Below, piece by piece: positions 26,267 through 35,600 of a stretch of DNA of 64,000 bases (its first letter is position 1; each line of letters starts with the position of its first letter). Location: positions 969,530 through 1,033,529 of the forward strand of contig DAIDHW010000001.1 in assembly GCA_027451865.1 (NCBI GenBank), in the 5' to 3' direction. The DNA comes from Leptolyngbyaceae cyanobacterium clean351. Its GTDB lineage: Bacteria > Cyanobacteriota > Cyanobacteriia > DAIDHW01. Position numbers and translations under genes: made by a program. The notes under the pieces are model-generated. The model was not told the DNA's origin and made no database searches. It worked only from the letters and a program-made list of their open reading frames with translations.

Positions 26267-27439
26267 ATGCACAGTCTGCCAGCCATCAGGTCCCTCGGGG
26301 AAAAGTTAGCCCCCCGGCTAGGGGAAATTCGCCGCCATCTGCACGCCCATCCTGAGTTGAGTGGTCAGGAATACCAGACTAGCGCCTACGTAGCTAGAGT
26401 ACTTTCCTCCCTAGGCTTACAAGTCCAAGAGGGGGTCGGTAAAACTGGAGTAGTAGCAGACCTGAGGGGAGGGGATGAGCCTCGCTTAGCAGTCCGTACC
26501 GACATGGATGCCCTGCCAATTCAGGAGGGGACCAACTTAGAATTTAGCTCCCGCTACCCTGGGGTAATGCACGCCTGCGGCCACGACTTGCACACCACCG
26601 TAGGGCTGGGGGTGGCAATGGTTCTGGCACAACTTGCACCTCTCCCCGGGCCAGTGCGATTTCTGTTTCAACCAGCTGAGGAAATTGCCCAAGGAGCGGC
26701 CTGGATGATTAATGACGGGGCCATGGAGGGGGTAGAGGGGATCTTTTCCCTCCACTGCTGGCCCGCCCTACCGGCCGGTACAATTGGGATTCGCTACGGG
26801 GGGCTCACCGCCGCTGCCGACGACCTGGAGATAGTGATTCTAGGGGAGTCTGGGCACGGGGCTAGGCCCCACGAGGCTAAGGATGCCATCTGGGTGGCGG
26901 CCCAAGTAATTACCACTCTCCAGCAGGCCATCAGTCGGACCCACAACCCCCTACGTCCGGTGGTAATTACCATTGGACAAATCCAGGGTGGCCGGGCTGG
27001 GAACATTATTGCTGACCGGGTGGAGCTGCGCGGTACTGTCCGCTCCCTCGACCCGGCTACCCGGGCTGACCTGCCCGCCTGGCTAGATCAAGTGGTGGCG
27101 GGAGTTTGCGGGGCCGTAGGAGCCCGCTACGACCTTACCTACCGAGCGGGAGTGCCCACGGTCCACAACGACAGCCGCCTGACCCAACTGCTAGAGAGCG
27201 CCGCCCGCCAGACCCTCGGGGATGACCAGGTAGTGGTCCTCCCGGAGCCTTCCCTGGGGGCCGAGGATTTTGCCTACTACCTCAGTCATGCCCCTGGGGC
27301 AATGTTTCGCCTCGGGGTGGGCTTTAAGGACCGGCCCAACCCCCCCCTGCACCATCCCCGCTTTACCGTTGACGAGACGGCCCTAGTCCCGGGGATAGTC
27401 ACCCTGGCCGGGGCAGTCTGTAACTACTGGTCCACCTAA
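26267..27439 (+). CDS. M20-family amidohydrolase (N-acyl amino acid or hippurate type)
   Basis: 390 residues. Zinc ligands in MHACGHDLHTT, the catalytic pair in FQPAEEIAQGA, and the late LGAEDFAYYL glycine/glutamate motif. The family removes acyl groups from amino acids, or IAA from its conjugates. Substrate unknown. Monocistronic; the 6S RNA gene begins just downstream on the same strand. Confidence 0.9.
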   Translation: MHSLPAIRSLGEKLAPRLGEIRRHLHAHPELSGQEYQTSAYVARVLSSLGLQVQEGVGKTGVVADLRGGDEPRLAVRTDMDALPIQEGTNLEFSSRYPGVMHACGHDLHTTVGLGVAMVLAQLAPLPGPVRFLFQPAEEIAQGAAWMINDGAMEGVEGIFSLHCWPALPAGTIGIRYGGLTAAADDLEIVILGESGHGARPHEAKDAIWVAAQVITTLQQAISRTHNPLRPVVITIGQIQGGRAGNIIADRVELRGTVRSLDPATRADLPAWLDQVVAGVCGAVGARYDLTYRAGVPTVHNDSRLTQLLESAARQTLGDDQVVVLPEPSLGAEDFAYYLSHAPGAMFRLGVGFKDRPNPPLHHPRFTVDETALVPGIVTLAGAVCNYWST

Positions 27440-27453
27440 CCCGCTGGGTTTGT

Positions 27454-27459
27454 TATAAT
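27454..27459 (+). promoter_or_regulatory. -10 element of the 6S RNA gene
   Basis: A perfect TATAAT, which would put transcription start near 27466. No clear -35 hexamer is visible 17 bp upstream. Confidence 0.5.
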
Positions 27460-27465
27460 GCCTTC

Positions 27466-27658
27466 CAAGGTCAGCTGCGATGTTGGTGCCTGCCAATAAC
27501 GTTTTATGATCTATGTCTGTCTACATTCGGGAGCTAATGGACTTCCTGGTCGCAGTAGACCGAGCCTGCACTCGGAAACTTTAAGCCAGGCCAAGGGCCC
27601 CCACCTGGGTTTACCAGGTCAAAAACTGAGGCAAGACGGCATTGCGGCAACCCAAAAG
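27466..27658 (+). ncRNA. ssaA: 6S RNA
   Basis: About 190 nt. GCTGCGATG (27474-27482) pairs with CATTGCGGC (27640-27648), allowing G-U pairs, to form the closing stem. A hairpin CCGAG...CTCGG followed by AAACTTTAA matches the apical arm of E. coli 6S RNA, and ACCTGG...CCAGGT plus GACGGCATTGC match its right arm and 3' strand. The open central region mimics a promoter bubble. 6S RNA binds the RNA polymerase-principal sigma holoenzyme and tempers transcription in stationary phase or nitrogen stress. The ends are estimates. Confidence 0.88.
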
Positions 27659-27688
27659 ATCCCCTAGCCTGAGCTAGGGGATTTTTTT
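27659..27688 (+). terminator. Rho-independent terminator after 6S RNA
   Basis: A 10-bp stem ATCCCCTAGC / GCTAGGGGAT with a 4-base loop CTGA, followed by seven T. Confidence 0.92.
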
Positions 27689-28016
27689 GAGCCGATCAAT
27701 TAAGCTTCTATTAGAGAACACATCGATAATTTTCAGGACTAAAAACTAGGGTTTGGAGGTAAATGATCAGCGTAAACTTTTATTTCTGGAATTTCGATAA
27801 GAGTTCAAGGATTACAAGGATCTTAACTACCAGATTCCGCAGCACAATTTACCGTTGTATTCTCAAGGGATGACTGCCATTGAATATCTAGGTAGCGATT
27901 ACCGATATAATGGTTGGGCCACGGTAGATTCTGGCCTAGCCCACCCTGGTTGGTTTGGCACTTCTTAGTGAGGACTACACCCCTGGTGGTCCATTCACCC
28001 TATCTGTAGATATCTT
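27689..28016 (+). other. Gene-free stretch with a possible decayed coding fragment
   Basis: Around 27764-27967 one plus-strand frame reads like protein (NDQRKLLFLEF, a stop, then EFKDYKDLNYQIPQHNLPLY and later EYLGSDYRYNGWATVDS) and ends at a TAG at about 27966. There is an in-frame stop and no proper start. Another frame offers a 36-codon ORF at 27763 preceded by GGAGGT, but with only two bases of spacing. I cannot identify either. Probably a relic, AT-richer than the neighbours. Confidence 0.3.
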
Positions 28017-29606
28017 ATGTCCCTCGGATATGTTGCCCTTGTCCTCCATGCCCACTTACCTTTTGTACGCCACCCAGAGAGCGACTATGTTCTAGAGGAG
28101 GAGTGGCTGTTTGAAGCCATCATCGAAACCTACGTGCCTCTGCTGCGGGTATTCAAGGGATTGCTCCAGGACGGGGTAGACTTCAGGATCACCATGAGCA
28201 TGACGCCACCCCTGGTGTCGATGCTCCGGGACCCCCTGCTGCAGGAACACTTCGATGCCCATCTAGCAGCCCTAGAGGAGTTAGCGGAACTAGAGGTGGA
28301 ACGCCATTCCCAGAATGGTCACCTTCATTACCTGGCAGAGTACTACGCTAAAGAATTTAACCGAGTGCGCCAGGTGTGGGAGCACTACGACCGAGACCTG
28401 GTGAAGGGGTTTAAGGAGTTTGCCGACACCAACCACGTTGAGATCATCACCTGCGGGGCTACCCACGGCTACCTGCCTCTGATGAAGATGTATCCCCAGG
28501 CAGTCTGGGCCCAGATCAAGGTAGCCTGTGAACACTACGAAGAAAACTTCGGGCGGCCCCCTAAGGGGATCTGGCTACCAGAATGTGCCTACTACGAGGG
28601 GGTAGAAAGGATGCTTGCCGATGCCGGCTTGCGCTACTTCCTCACCGATGGTCATGGCCTCCTCTACGCTCGGCCCCGGCCCCGCTTCGGTACCTATGCC
28701 CCAGTATTCACTCCCACAGGCGTGGCGGCCTTTGGGCGGGACCACGAATCCTCTCAACAGGTATGGTCTTCGGAGGTGGGCTATCCGGGCTCTCCGGAAT
28801 ACCGGGAGTTTTACAAGGACTTGGGCTGGGAGGCTGACTACGAATACATCCGGCCCTACATCATGCCCAACGGACAGCGCAAGAATGTGGGGATCAAATA
28901 CCACAAAATCACCAGTCGGGGGGCGGGATTAGGGGAGAAAGCCCTCTACGACCCCTACTGGGCCCGGGAAAAGGCGGCGGAACACGCGGCCAACTTTATG
29001 TTCAACCGAGAACGGCAGATTGCCCACCTAGCGGGGGTGATTGGCCGGCCACCCATCATTGTCTCCCCCTACGATGCGGAGCTATTTGGCCACTGGTGGT
29101 ACGAGGGCCCCTGGTTCCTAGATTACCTGTTCCGCAAGTCTTGGTATGACCAGCAGACCTACACCATGACCCACCTAGCGGACTACCTGAGGCTCAATCC
29201 TCACCAGCAAGTCAGCCAGCCATCCCAATCCAGCTGGGGCTACAAAGGTTTCCACGAGTACTGGCTCAACGATACTAATGCCTGGGTTTATCCCCACCTG
29301 CACAAGGCTACCGAGCGGATGATCCGCCTGGCCGACCGAGAGCCAGCAGATGAGCTGGAGTGGCGGGCTTTAAACCAGGCGGCCCGGGAGTTACTGCTTG
29401 CCCAATCTTCCGACTGGGCTTTCATCATGCGCACCGGCACCATGGTCCCCTACGCCGTCCGCCGCACTCGCTCCCACCTGATGCGCTTCAACAAGATCTA
29501 CGAGGATGTACTCAGTGAGAAGGTAGATGCCGGCTGGTTAGAGAAGGTCCAGGAAATCGACAACATCTTCCCCCAGATCAACTACCGAGTCTACCGTCCG
29601 GTATAG
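28017..29606 (+). CDS. GH57 1,4-alpha-glucan branching enzyme
   Basis: 529 residues. Starts LGYVALVLHAHLPFVRHPES with the GH57 HAHLP motif; later GIWLPECAYYEGVERML carries the catalytic nucleophile Glu region, and the SPYDAELFGHWWYEGP block is the second catalytic motif. The helical C-terminal part has TNAWVYPHL. Introduces alpha-1,6 branches into glycogen. Many cyanobacteria carry this enzyme besides the GH13 GlgB. Length is typical. Confidence 0.92.
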   Translation: MSLGYVALVLHAHLPFVRHPESDYVLEEEWLFEAIIETYVPLLRVFKGLLQDGVDFRITMSMTPPLVSMLRDPLLQEHFDAHLAALEELAELEVERHSQNGHLHYLAEYYAKEFNRVRQVWEHYDRDLVKGFKEFADTNHVEIITCGATHGYLPLMKMYPQAVWAQIKVACEHYEENFGRPPKGIWLPECAYYEGVERMLADAGLRYFLTDGHGLLYARPRPRFGTYAPVFTPTGVAAFGRDHESSQQVWSSEVGYPGSPEYREFYKDLGWEADYEYIRPYIMPNGQRKNVGIKYHKITSRGAGLGEKALYDPYWAREKAAEHAANFMFNRERQIAHLAGVIGRPPIIVSPYDAELFGHWWYEGPWFLDYLFRKSWYDQQTYTMTHLADYLRLNPHQQVSQPSQSSWGYKGFHEYWLNDTNAWVYPHLHKATERMIRLADREPADELEWRALNQAARELLLAQSSDWAFIMRTGTMVPYAVRRTRSHLMRFNKIYEDVLSEKVDAGWLEKVQEIDNIFPQINYRVYRPV

Positions 29607-29612
29607 CGGGGA

Positions 29613-31220
29613 CTAGTCCTGGTGCTTACGAAACTCAGTGGCTTCAAATAGGGCCACCACATCCTTGAATTTATAGCCCATCCCCTTACTACTCTTGGCC
29701 ACAAGCAGTCCGCAATGGCCTTGGTTATGATGGCAATTACGGCTCCAGGAGCTGAGCTGGGTGGAATGGTTACCTGCCAGCTTACCGCACAGGCACAGGG
29801 TGCCGTTGCCGGTGAGGAACCCTAGGTAGTCCTCAAGAGAGTCTTGGTCCTCGGGGCGCCACTTCACGTAAATAATCTCCTCGACGCTGCCCATGTCAAG
29901 AATTTCCTGAGCCAGTTTCTTGGCCTGGGTCTTGGTGGAGAGACTGATAATAAGCACTGGCAGCCCCTCTTTCCCATCCTCTAAGCAGGCGTCCGGCAGG
30001 GTCTGGCGGCGCTCCTGGCGCAACAGCTCTACCGAAGGCCAGGGCAACACCATCAGGTCTAGGGAGGCCTCAGCCGGGACCAGGTCGCAGTAAAAGCCTA
30101 ACCGGCCCGGAGGATCCGGTTCTAGGTCGTCGATGACCATAGCCAGCTCGGCGGCTAGGTCCGGGAGGGTGGACACGCGTACGGAGATGGGCGTAAGCAG
30201 GCCCGGGAGGCCCATCTCCTCGGCCGTCAATTGATACTCACAACTAATAGCCGGGAAGTCTTCCCGGTCTAGCTTTTTCCGGTGCTGACGATGGAAGCGA
30301 TAGAGGGACTCTAAACCAACAGCCAGGACTAGGGCTTCTTCTGGGTATAAAAAGCCTCTTAACCCCTCTAGGGGATGGATGTTACCAAAGGTCAGCTGCA
30401 GTTGGTCTGGGGAGACATCACTGAGGAGGTGCCCAGAACAGTCTTCCCCCCCGAAGCTCACGAACAGACAGTCCTGAGTCAGGAAAGCCTCATCCAAATC
30501 CTCTTCGGCCTCTTCCATAAATAGGGCTGCCCAAAATTGCTTCAGGGAGTCCAGGGACCGATAGAACATAATCCGACACTCATCGATCTCCAAGACATCC
30601 ATGTCCATTAAGGAAACGTATAGGGTTCCCACATCCCAGTGGTTAACTTCTACCGCCAGGATCTGATACTCAGCTAGGGTACGCCAGGGGACCGTTGGCC
30701 ACAGGCGCAGGGCCTTACTTCTAAGACTTTCAGTGTACTCTGGGGGCAGGGGGGGAGGACCCGTGTTGCTCGCCTCCTGAAAGCCTTGGAAAATCTCCTC
30801 AATCAGGGGCAGTTCTGCGGCGCAGGTAATCAAAATGTCTAGGTCCTGCAGCACCCCCCGGAGAAAGAACTGTAATTCCCGGTCCCGGACGACAATCTTT
30901 TGGGGGCGAGCTGCCTGAGCCGGCCCCTGGGGGTACTCCATGGCCCGCAGGAGATTACGCACCAGGACCGCCGGTTTGGGCGGCACTGCCAGCATATCCA
31001 TACTACGCACTGAGCCTTGGGTACCGTCGGCCCACAGTACGCAGTAGCCTTGGGTGCCAACTGAGCCGTCTACCACTGAGGACTTGACCGAACGGCAGTC
31101 CCCCTCCCAAACACTGGGAATCTGCCGCAGTTGCTTAAGGCGTCTGCGGGTGGAGGGGCTGAGCTGCCACATGGTATAGGCCATGGCCAAAATGCCTACA
31201 GGGGGAAAATCCAGACTCAC
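29613..31220 (-). CDS. Conserved cyanobacterial protein (DUF6930-like)
   Basis: 535 residues, soluble, acidic. The N-terminus MWQLSPSTRRRLKQLRQIPS, then VWEGD, is a pattern I associate with the cyanobacterial DUF6930 family; the start may be that Met at residue 17. No catalytic motif is recognised. Its end lies seven bases from the branching-enzyme stop (convergent). Function unknown. Confidence 0.7.
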   Translation of the reverse strand: MSLDFPPVGILAMAYTMWQLSPSTRRRLKQLRQIPSVWEGDCRSVKSSVVDGSVGTQGYCVLWADGTQGSVRSMDMLAVPPKPAVLVRNLLRAMEYPQGPAQAARPQKIVVRDRELQFFLRGVLQDLDILITCAAELPLIEEIFQGFQEASNTGPPPLPPEYTESLRSKALRLWPTVPWRTLAEYQILAVEVNHWDVGTLYVSLMDMDVLEIDECRIMFYRSLDSLKQFWAALFMEEAEEDLDEAFLTQDCLFVSFGGEDCSGHLLSDVSPDQLQLTFGNIHPLEGLRGFLYPEEALVLAVGLESLYRFHRQHRKKLDREDFPAISCEYQLTAEEMGLPGLLTPISVRVSTLPDLAAELAMVIDDLEPDPPGRLGFYCDLVPAEASLDLMVLPWPSVELLRQERRQTLPDACLEDGKEGLPVLIISLSTKTQAKKLAQEILDMGSVEEIIYVKWRPEDQDSLEDYLGFLTGNGTLCLCGKLAGNHSTQLSSWSRNCHHNQGHCGLLVAKSSKGMGYKFKDVVALFEATEFRKHQD

Positions 31221-31331
31221 ATTTTAACAAAGTCTCTTCTCGGCCTGAGGGAGGGGGATCAATTCTCAACCTTAGGTTTCGGGACTGCAGCCCCCTAAAA
31301 TAAGGGATGAATCCCTAGAAGTCCTCTATCT

Positions 31332-31694
31332 ATGTCTCCTTTAATCCACAGTGGCCCGGGTTGGCGACTGGGCTGGAAGCCGGAGGAGGGGGATTTTCCC
31401 GGGCTGGTAGGGGCTGAGGATTGGTCCCTGGAGCTAACGGGTACCGAAATGAGAGATTTTTACCGCCTGCTCGGACAGCTAACAGCTGCCTTGGGGGAAA
31501 CTTTCCTCATGCCGGGGGAGCAAATCACCTGCACCGTAGAGAGTGAATTGCTTTGGCTTGAGCTAGAAGGAGACCCCCAACTGACCTATACCCTACACCT
31601 GATCCTCCACCAGGGCAGGCGGGGAGAAGGCTGGTGGCGGGGAGCAAAGATCCCGGAACTTCTGGCTGTACTCGGTCAATTTGTGTTATGTTAG
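31332..31694 (+). CDS. DUF1818 conserved protein
   Basis: 120 residues: SGPGWRLGWKPEEGDFPGL, then GAEDWSLELTGTEMRDFYRL, matching the DUF1818 family of cyanobacteria and plastid-bearing algae. No known function. Followed 10 bp after its stop by tRNA-Pro. Confidence 0.85.
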   Translation: MSPLIHSGPGWRLGWKPEEGDFPGLVGAEDWSLELTGTEMRDFYRLLGQLTAALGETFLMPGEQITCTVESELLWLELEGDPQLTYTLHLILHQGRRGEGWWRGAKIPELLAVLGQFVLC

Positions 31695-31704
31695 TTAAGC
31701 GCAA

Positions 31705-31778
31705 CGGGGCGTAGCGCAGTTTGGTAGCGCGCCACTTTGGGGTAGTGGAGGTCGTGGGTTCGAATCCCGCCGCTCCGA
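31705..31778 (+). tRNA. tRNA-Pro (anticodon GGG)
   Basis: 74 nt. Acceptor CGGGGCG pairs with CGCTCCG (one G-U), anticodon stem CCACT/AGTGG with loop TTGGGGT giving anticodon GGG, T-arm GTGGG-TTCGAAT-CCCGC, discriminator A. CCA is not encoded. Reads CCC and CCU proline codons. Confidence 0.95.
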
Positions 31779-31930
31779 TCGGGTGAGACTCCCCTAAATT
31801 AGTCTCCCCTTCAACCAGAGCTCCTGGGAACTATACCTGGGAAGCCTGTCTACCGCTGAAGGCTCAAGAGTTTGATGAGCCTTCCTTGGGAGATAATCTG
31901 GAGGTGGGTCTTCATCACTGAGCAGCTGTC

Positions 31931-33001
31931 ATGAAAGCACAGGTATTTCGGGGCGTCAACCAACTGAGCTACGAGGAAGTGCCAGTACCAGAGTTGGCAG
32001 AGGATGAGGTACTCGTCAAGGTGGCAGTAGTGGGCCTATGTCAATCAGACATCAAAAAAATTCGCTATCCCCTCTACGAACCACCACGCATCTTCGGCCA
32101 CGAAACCGCTGGCACTATCGCCCGGGTGGGGAGCCAAGTCCAGCGGTGGTCCCCAGGCCAACGGGTGGTAGTGCTGCACCACATCCCCTGCATGCACTGC
32201 AGCTATTGCCTCAACGACAACTTCTCCCAATGCCCAGTCTACAAAAACATCACTACCACCGCGGGCTTTAGCCCCAGTGGGGGGGGGTTTGCGGAATACG
32301 TGAAGGTTCCTGGCCACATCGTGCGTCACGGTGGACTGATGGAGATTCCAGCCGGAGTCACCTTTGCGCAGGCCAGCTTTGTGGAGCCGACCAACTGCTG
32401 CCTGAAAGCTCTCTACAAGGCCCAAGTCCGGGCGGGACAACGGGTGTTAATCACCGGCGCCGGCCCCATCGGTCTGATGTTTGTGTTGCTCGTGCGCCAC
32501 CTAGGGGCGATCCCCATGGTCACCGACCTCATCCCCGCCCGGTTAGCCAAGGCCCAGGCCCTAGGCGCAGCCGGAGCTTGGCTCGCTCAAGACCCCGACC
32601 TGCAAGGCCAAGTGAAGGCCCTCAGCGGTGGCCTGGGGGTGGACCTAACCCTCCTAGCGGTCCCAAGTACTCAAGCCTTCCACCAGGCCCTTGGCTGCAC
32701 CCGGGATGGAGGTAAAATCCTCTTCTTTGCCGAATTTCCCGACCAGGTGACCATCCCCGTTGACCCCAACCTCCTGTACCGGCGGGAAATCGACCTGATG
32801 GGCAGCTATAGCTCCTCCTACCGAGTCCAAGCCCTAGCGGCAGACATTGTCTTCAACCACCGCATCGACGTAGACGCCTTGGTCAGTGACCACTTCCCTC
32901 TCCGGGACCTCCCCCAGGCAGTAGATCGGGCGGTCAGCCCCACCCCCGACACCTACAAAATTCTCATTTATCCCCAGGCTGATGGTGTTCTACACTCCTG
33001 A
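31931..33001 (+). CDS. Zinc-dependent medium-chain alcohol dehydrogenase
   Basis: 356 residues. Catalytic zinc Cys in VVGLCQSD, GHETAGTI with the second ligand, structural zinc cysteines in CMHCSYCLNDNFSQC, and the cofactor loop ITGAGPIGLMF. Closest in appearance to the sorbitol/threonine/galactitol-1-phosphate dehydrogenase group. Substrate unknown. The 3' end overlaps the next gene by 20 bases. Confidence 0.88.
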   Translation: MKAQVFRGVNQLSYEEVPVPELAEDEVLVKVAVVGLCQSDIKKIRYPLYEPPRIFGHETAGTIARVGSQVQRWSPGQRVVVLHHIPCMHCSYCLNDNFSQCPVYKNITTTAGFSPSGGGFAEYVKVPGHIVRHGGLMEIPAGVTFAQASFVEPTNCCLKALYKAQVRAGQRVLITGAGPIGLMFVLLVRHLGAIPMVTDLIPARLAKAQALGAAGAWLAQDPDLQGQVKALSGGLGVDLTLLAVPSTQAFHQALGCTRDGGKILFFAEFPDQVTIPVDPNLLYRREIDLMGSYSSSYRVQALAADIVFNHRIDVDALVSDHFPLRDLPQAVDRAVSPTPDTYKILIYPQADGVLHS

Positions 33002-33914
33002 CCCCGGGCTTGAGCAGGCAGGTCGACAGATCTTGAGCGCTACCTGGGAGCAGTTCCCCTACCTGCAACCACCGGACTTAGCCCTTACCTGGCTGCTGTA
33101 CGAGCCCCCGGCCATCGTCAATACCGGGGGCGCCCTGCGGCCGGAGGAGTTCTGGCGTCATCAGCCCCGGGGTTTTAGCCACCACGGGGGAGAACTCTTT
33201 TACCCCGCCAGTATTGTCAAGCTCTTTTACCTAGTAGCCATCACCGAGTGGCAAGAGCAGGGGATGGTGGCCCCCTCTACCGAATTAGACCGGGCGGTGC
33301 GGGACATGATCGTCGATTCAAGTAACGATGCTACTAGTCTGGTGGTGGACATCCTCACCGGTACCACTAGCGGCCCGGAGTTGCCACCGGAGCCCTTCGC
33401 CACCTGGCAGCATCAGCGCAACCTGGTCAACCGTTACCTGCGCAGCTGGGACTGGCCAGAACTGGCGGGGATTAATGTCAACCAAAAAACCTGGGGCGAT
33501 GGCCCCTACGGTCGGGAACGCCAATCGGTAGGGGAAAACAACCGTAACCGCTTAACCACCGATGCCACAGCTCGTCTGTTCCATGCCATCATGGGAGGGA
33601 TAGCTGCTTCCAACAGCTCCTGCCAGGCCATGACCGGTCTCCTCAAGCGCTCCCTGGCTCCGGCAGACTTGGCGGCCGACCCGGAGAATCAGGTGAGGGG
33701 TTTTCTCGGGGGGGGGTTGCCGGAGACTGCCGGACTCTGGTCCAAGGCCGGGCTGACTAGTCAGGTGCGCCACGACGCCGCTTACGTGGAGTTAGCAGAG
33801 GAATTCCCCCCCTACCTGCTAGTGGTTTTCAGCCGAGGGTGTGCCTGGGATGAGCTATTGCTCCCCTTTATCAGCCAGCAAGTAGCTACCTGGGTGCAGG
33901 AGCGCAAATCTTAA
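32982..33914 (+). CDS. Class A beta-lactamase-like serine hydrolase
   Basis: 310 residues. SxxK motif S77-I-V-K80 and a following SSND at the position of the SDN loop. The KTG triad element is replaced by KAG in SKAGLTSQ. No signal peptide is evident, so it may act in the cytoplasm or not be a penicillinase at all. Cyanobacteria carry such relatives with esterase or PBP-like roles. Confidence 0.75.
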   Translation: MVFYTPDPGLEQAGRQILSATWEQFPYLQPPDLALTWLLYEPPAIVNTGGALRPEEFWRHQPRGFSHHGGELFYPASIVKLFYLVAITEWQEQGMVAPSTELDRAVRDMIVDSSNDATSLVVDILTGTTSGPELPPEPFATWQHQRNLVNRYLRSWDWPELAGINVNQKTWGDGPYGRERQSVGENNRNRLTTDATARLFHAIMGGIAASNSSCQAMTGLLKRSLAPADLAADPENQVRGFLGGGLPETAGLWSKAGLTSQVRHDAAYVELAEEFPPYLLVVFSRGCAWDELLLPFISQQVATWVQERKS

Positions 33915-33970
33915 AACAATTTGGCGGCGGGAAATCCTAGAATTGGGTTAGTCTTGTCCTCTCGCCTCCC

Positions 33971-34954
33971 ATGTTTCCCACCCACCGTCCCCGCCGGCTG
34001 CGCCGCACCCCAGTCCTGCGCCGGCTTGTCCAAGAGACAGTTCTGAGCATCAATGACCTGATCTATCCCCTCTTTGTCGTTCCAGGCTCCGGGGTAGCTC
34101 AGGAGGTCAGCTCGATGCCGGGGGTCTTTCAACTATCCGTGGACAAGGCTGTTGCTGAGGCCCAGACGGTCTACGATCTCGGGATCCCCGGAGTGATCAT
34201 ATTTGGCATCCCTGAGCAGAAAGACCTCGATGCCCAGGGGGCCTGGCACGAGTGTGGCATCGTCCAGCAGGCTACCACCGCCATCAAGGCTGCCGTCCCA
34301 GAGTTGCTGGTAATTGTGGACACCTGCCTTTGCGAGTACACTCCCCACGGGCATTGCGGCTACCTGGAGGTAGGGGACCTGACTGGCCGAGTCCTCAACG
34401 ACCCTACCCTAGAGCTGCTAAAGAAAACCGCTGTGGCCCAAGCCCGAGCCGGCGCCGACATCATTGCCCCCTCCGGGATGATGGATGGGTTTGTCGGGGC
34501 GATCCGCTCTGCCCTAGACGCCGCTGACTTTACGGAAGTGCCGATTCTCTCCTACGCTGCCAAGTACGCCTCCGCCTACTACGGACCCTTCCGGGACGCC
34601 GCCGATTCAGCACCCCAGTTTGGAGACCGGCGCACCTACCAAATGCACCCAGGCAATCGCCGGGAGGCTCTGAGGGAGGTGAATTTAGATGTGGCTGAGG
34701 GGGCTGACATGCTCATGGTCAAGCCCGCCCTAGCCTACATGGATATTATCTGGCAGGTGAAGCAGGCTACCGAGCTCCCCCTGGCTGCTTACAATGTTTC
34801 CGGTGAATACTCGATGGTTAAAGCCGCTGCCGCCCAAGGGTGGATCGACGAGGCGGCGGTAGTCCTAGAAACCCTGACTGGCCTGAAGCGCGCCGGGGCA
34901 GACATCATTCTCACCTATCACGCCAAGGATGTGGCCTCCTGGCTTAAGCCGTAA
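33971..34954 (+). CDS. hemB: Delta-aminolevulinic acid dehydratase
   Basis: 327 residues. Starts [16 protein letters not shown]; zinc-site cysteines C119, C121 and C129 in [13 protein letters not shown]; Schiff-base lysines in [15 protein letters not shown] and the later [10 protein letters not shown]. Condenses two ALA to porphobilinogen, the common step to heme, chlorophyll and bilins. The zinc-type Cys triad is present. The 3' end overlaps a convergent gene by 37 bases. Confidence 0.97.
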   Translation: MFPTHRPRRLRRTPVLRRLVQETVLSINDLIYPLFVVPGSGVAQEVSSMPGVFQLSVDKAVAEAQTVYDLGIPGVIIFGIPEQKDLDAQGAWHECGIVQQATTAIKAAVPELLVIVDTCLCEYTPHGHCGYLEVGDLTGRVLNDPTLELLKKTAVAQARAGADIIAPSGMMDGFVGAIRSALDAADFTEVPILSYAAKYASAYYGPFRDAADSAPQFGDRRTYQMHPGNRREALREVNLDVAEGADMLMVKPALAYMDIIWQVKQATELPLAAYNVSGEYSMVKAAAAQGWIDEAAVVLETLTGLKRAGADIILTYHAKDVASWLKP

Positions 34955-35541
34955 ACCTGGGCCAGGTCTGGAGGTATTTTGGTTTTAATCAGCGTGTGAC
35001 CGTACTGGAGTAACGGTGGCAGACCCCCTGGCCCTAGATCCTCTCCTTCCTCCCCTAGCCAGCGGCAGATCCGCTCCTCACCCCAGCCAGCTATGTGGGC
35101 CATGGTTAACACCAACTGGACTAGGGGCGGTAAGGTATCAAAGGCCCGCCGCAGGTAGCACCACAGGGGTGGTGAGGCCTTCTGGATGGTGTAGCGGATC
35201 GAATCTGGGGGCGGTAGGCACACCCGGGGGCCAGAGGTGGCGGTGAAGTCCACAACCCAGTTACGCAGGGTGAGGGAACCTAGCTGCAGGTCCGGCAACT
35301 GCTCGAAAATCCCCCACCAAACCTGGGCCATCAAATACTCAGTCTGGACCCGGCCCGCCCCCATGGGGTGACAGAGAACGTAGGTGAGCGCCCCGTAGCG
35401 ACAGAACAACCCCACAAAGTAAACCCCAGCCTGGGGGTGGGTTTGGAGGGCTGTAAGCATTTCTGCGTCGGAAAGGTGAGCTGTAGCCCTAACTAGGGGA
35501 TGATAAGCTTCCGGGAATTGGGGGATATGCACGCTGGGCAA
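34918..35541 (-). CDS. Sigma-70-like helical protein, function unknown
   Basis: 207 residues, helical. The first part ([15 protein letters not shown], then [14 protein letters not shown]) loosely follows sigma region 2, and the later part ([21 protein letters not shown], then [10 protein letters not shown]) follows region 4, as in degenerate ECF-type proteins of cyanobacteria. The DNA-contacting residues are not convincing. It overlaps hemB in the opposite direction. Confidence 0.45.
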   Translation of the reverse strand: MPSVHIPQFPEAYHPLVRATAHLSDAEMLTALQTHPQAGVYFVGLFCRYGALTYVLCHPMGAGRVQTEYLMAQVWWGIFEQLPDLQLGSLTLRNWVVDFTATSGPRVCLPPPDSIRYTIQKASPPLWCYLRRAFDTLPPLVQLVLTMAHIAGWGEERICRWLGEEGEDLGPGGLPPLLQYGHTLIKTKIPPDLAQVYGLSQEATSLA

Positions 35542-35600
35542 CGATAGTCAACTACCTGGCTGACCCAGAAGTATACGGCAAAAATTGTCCCGGGAGACAC

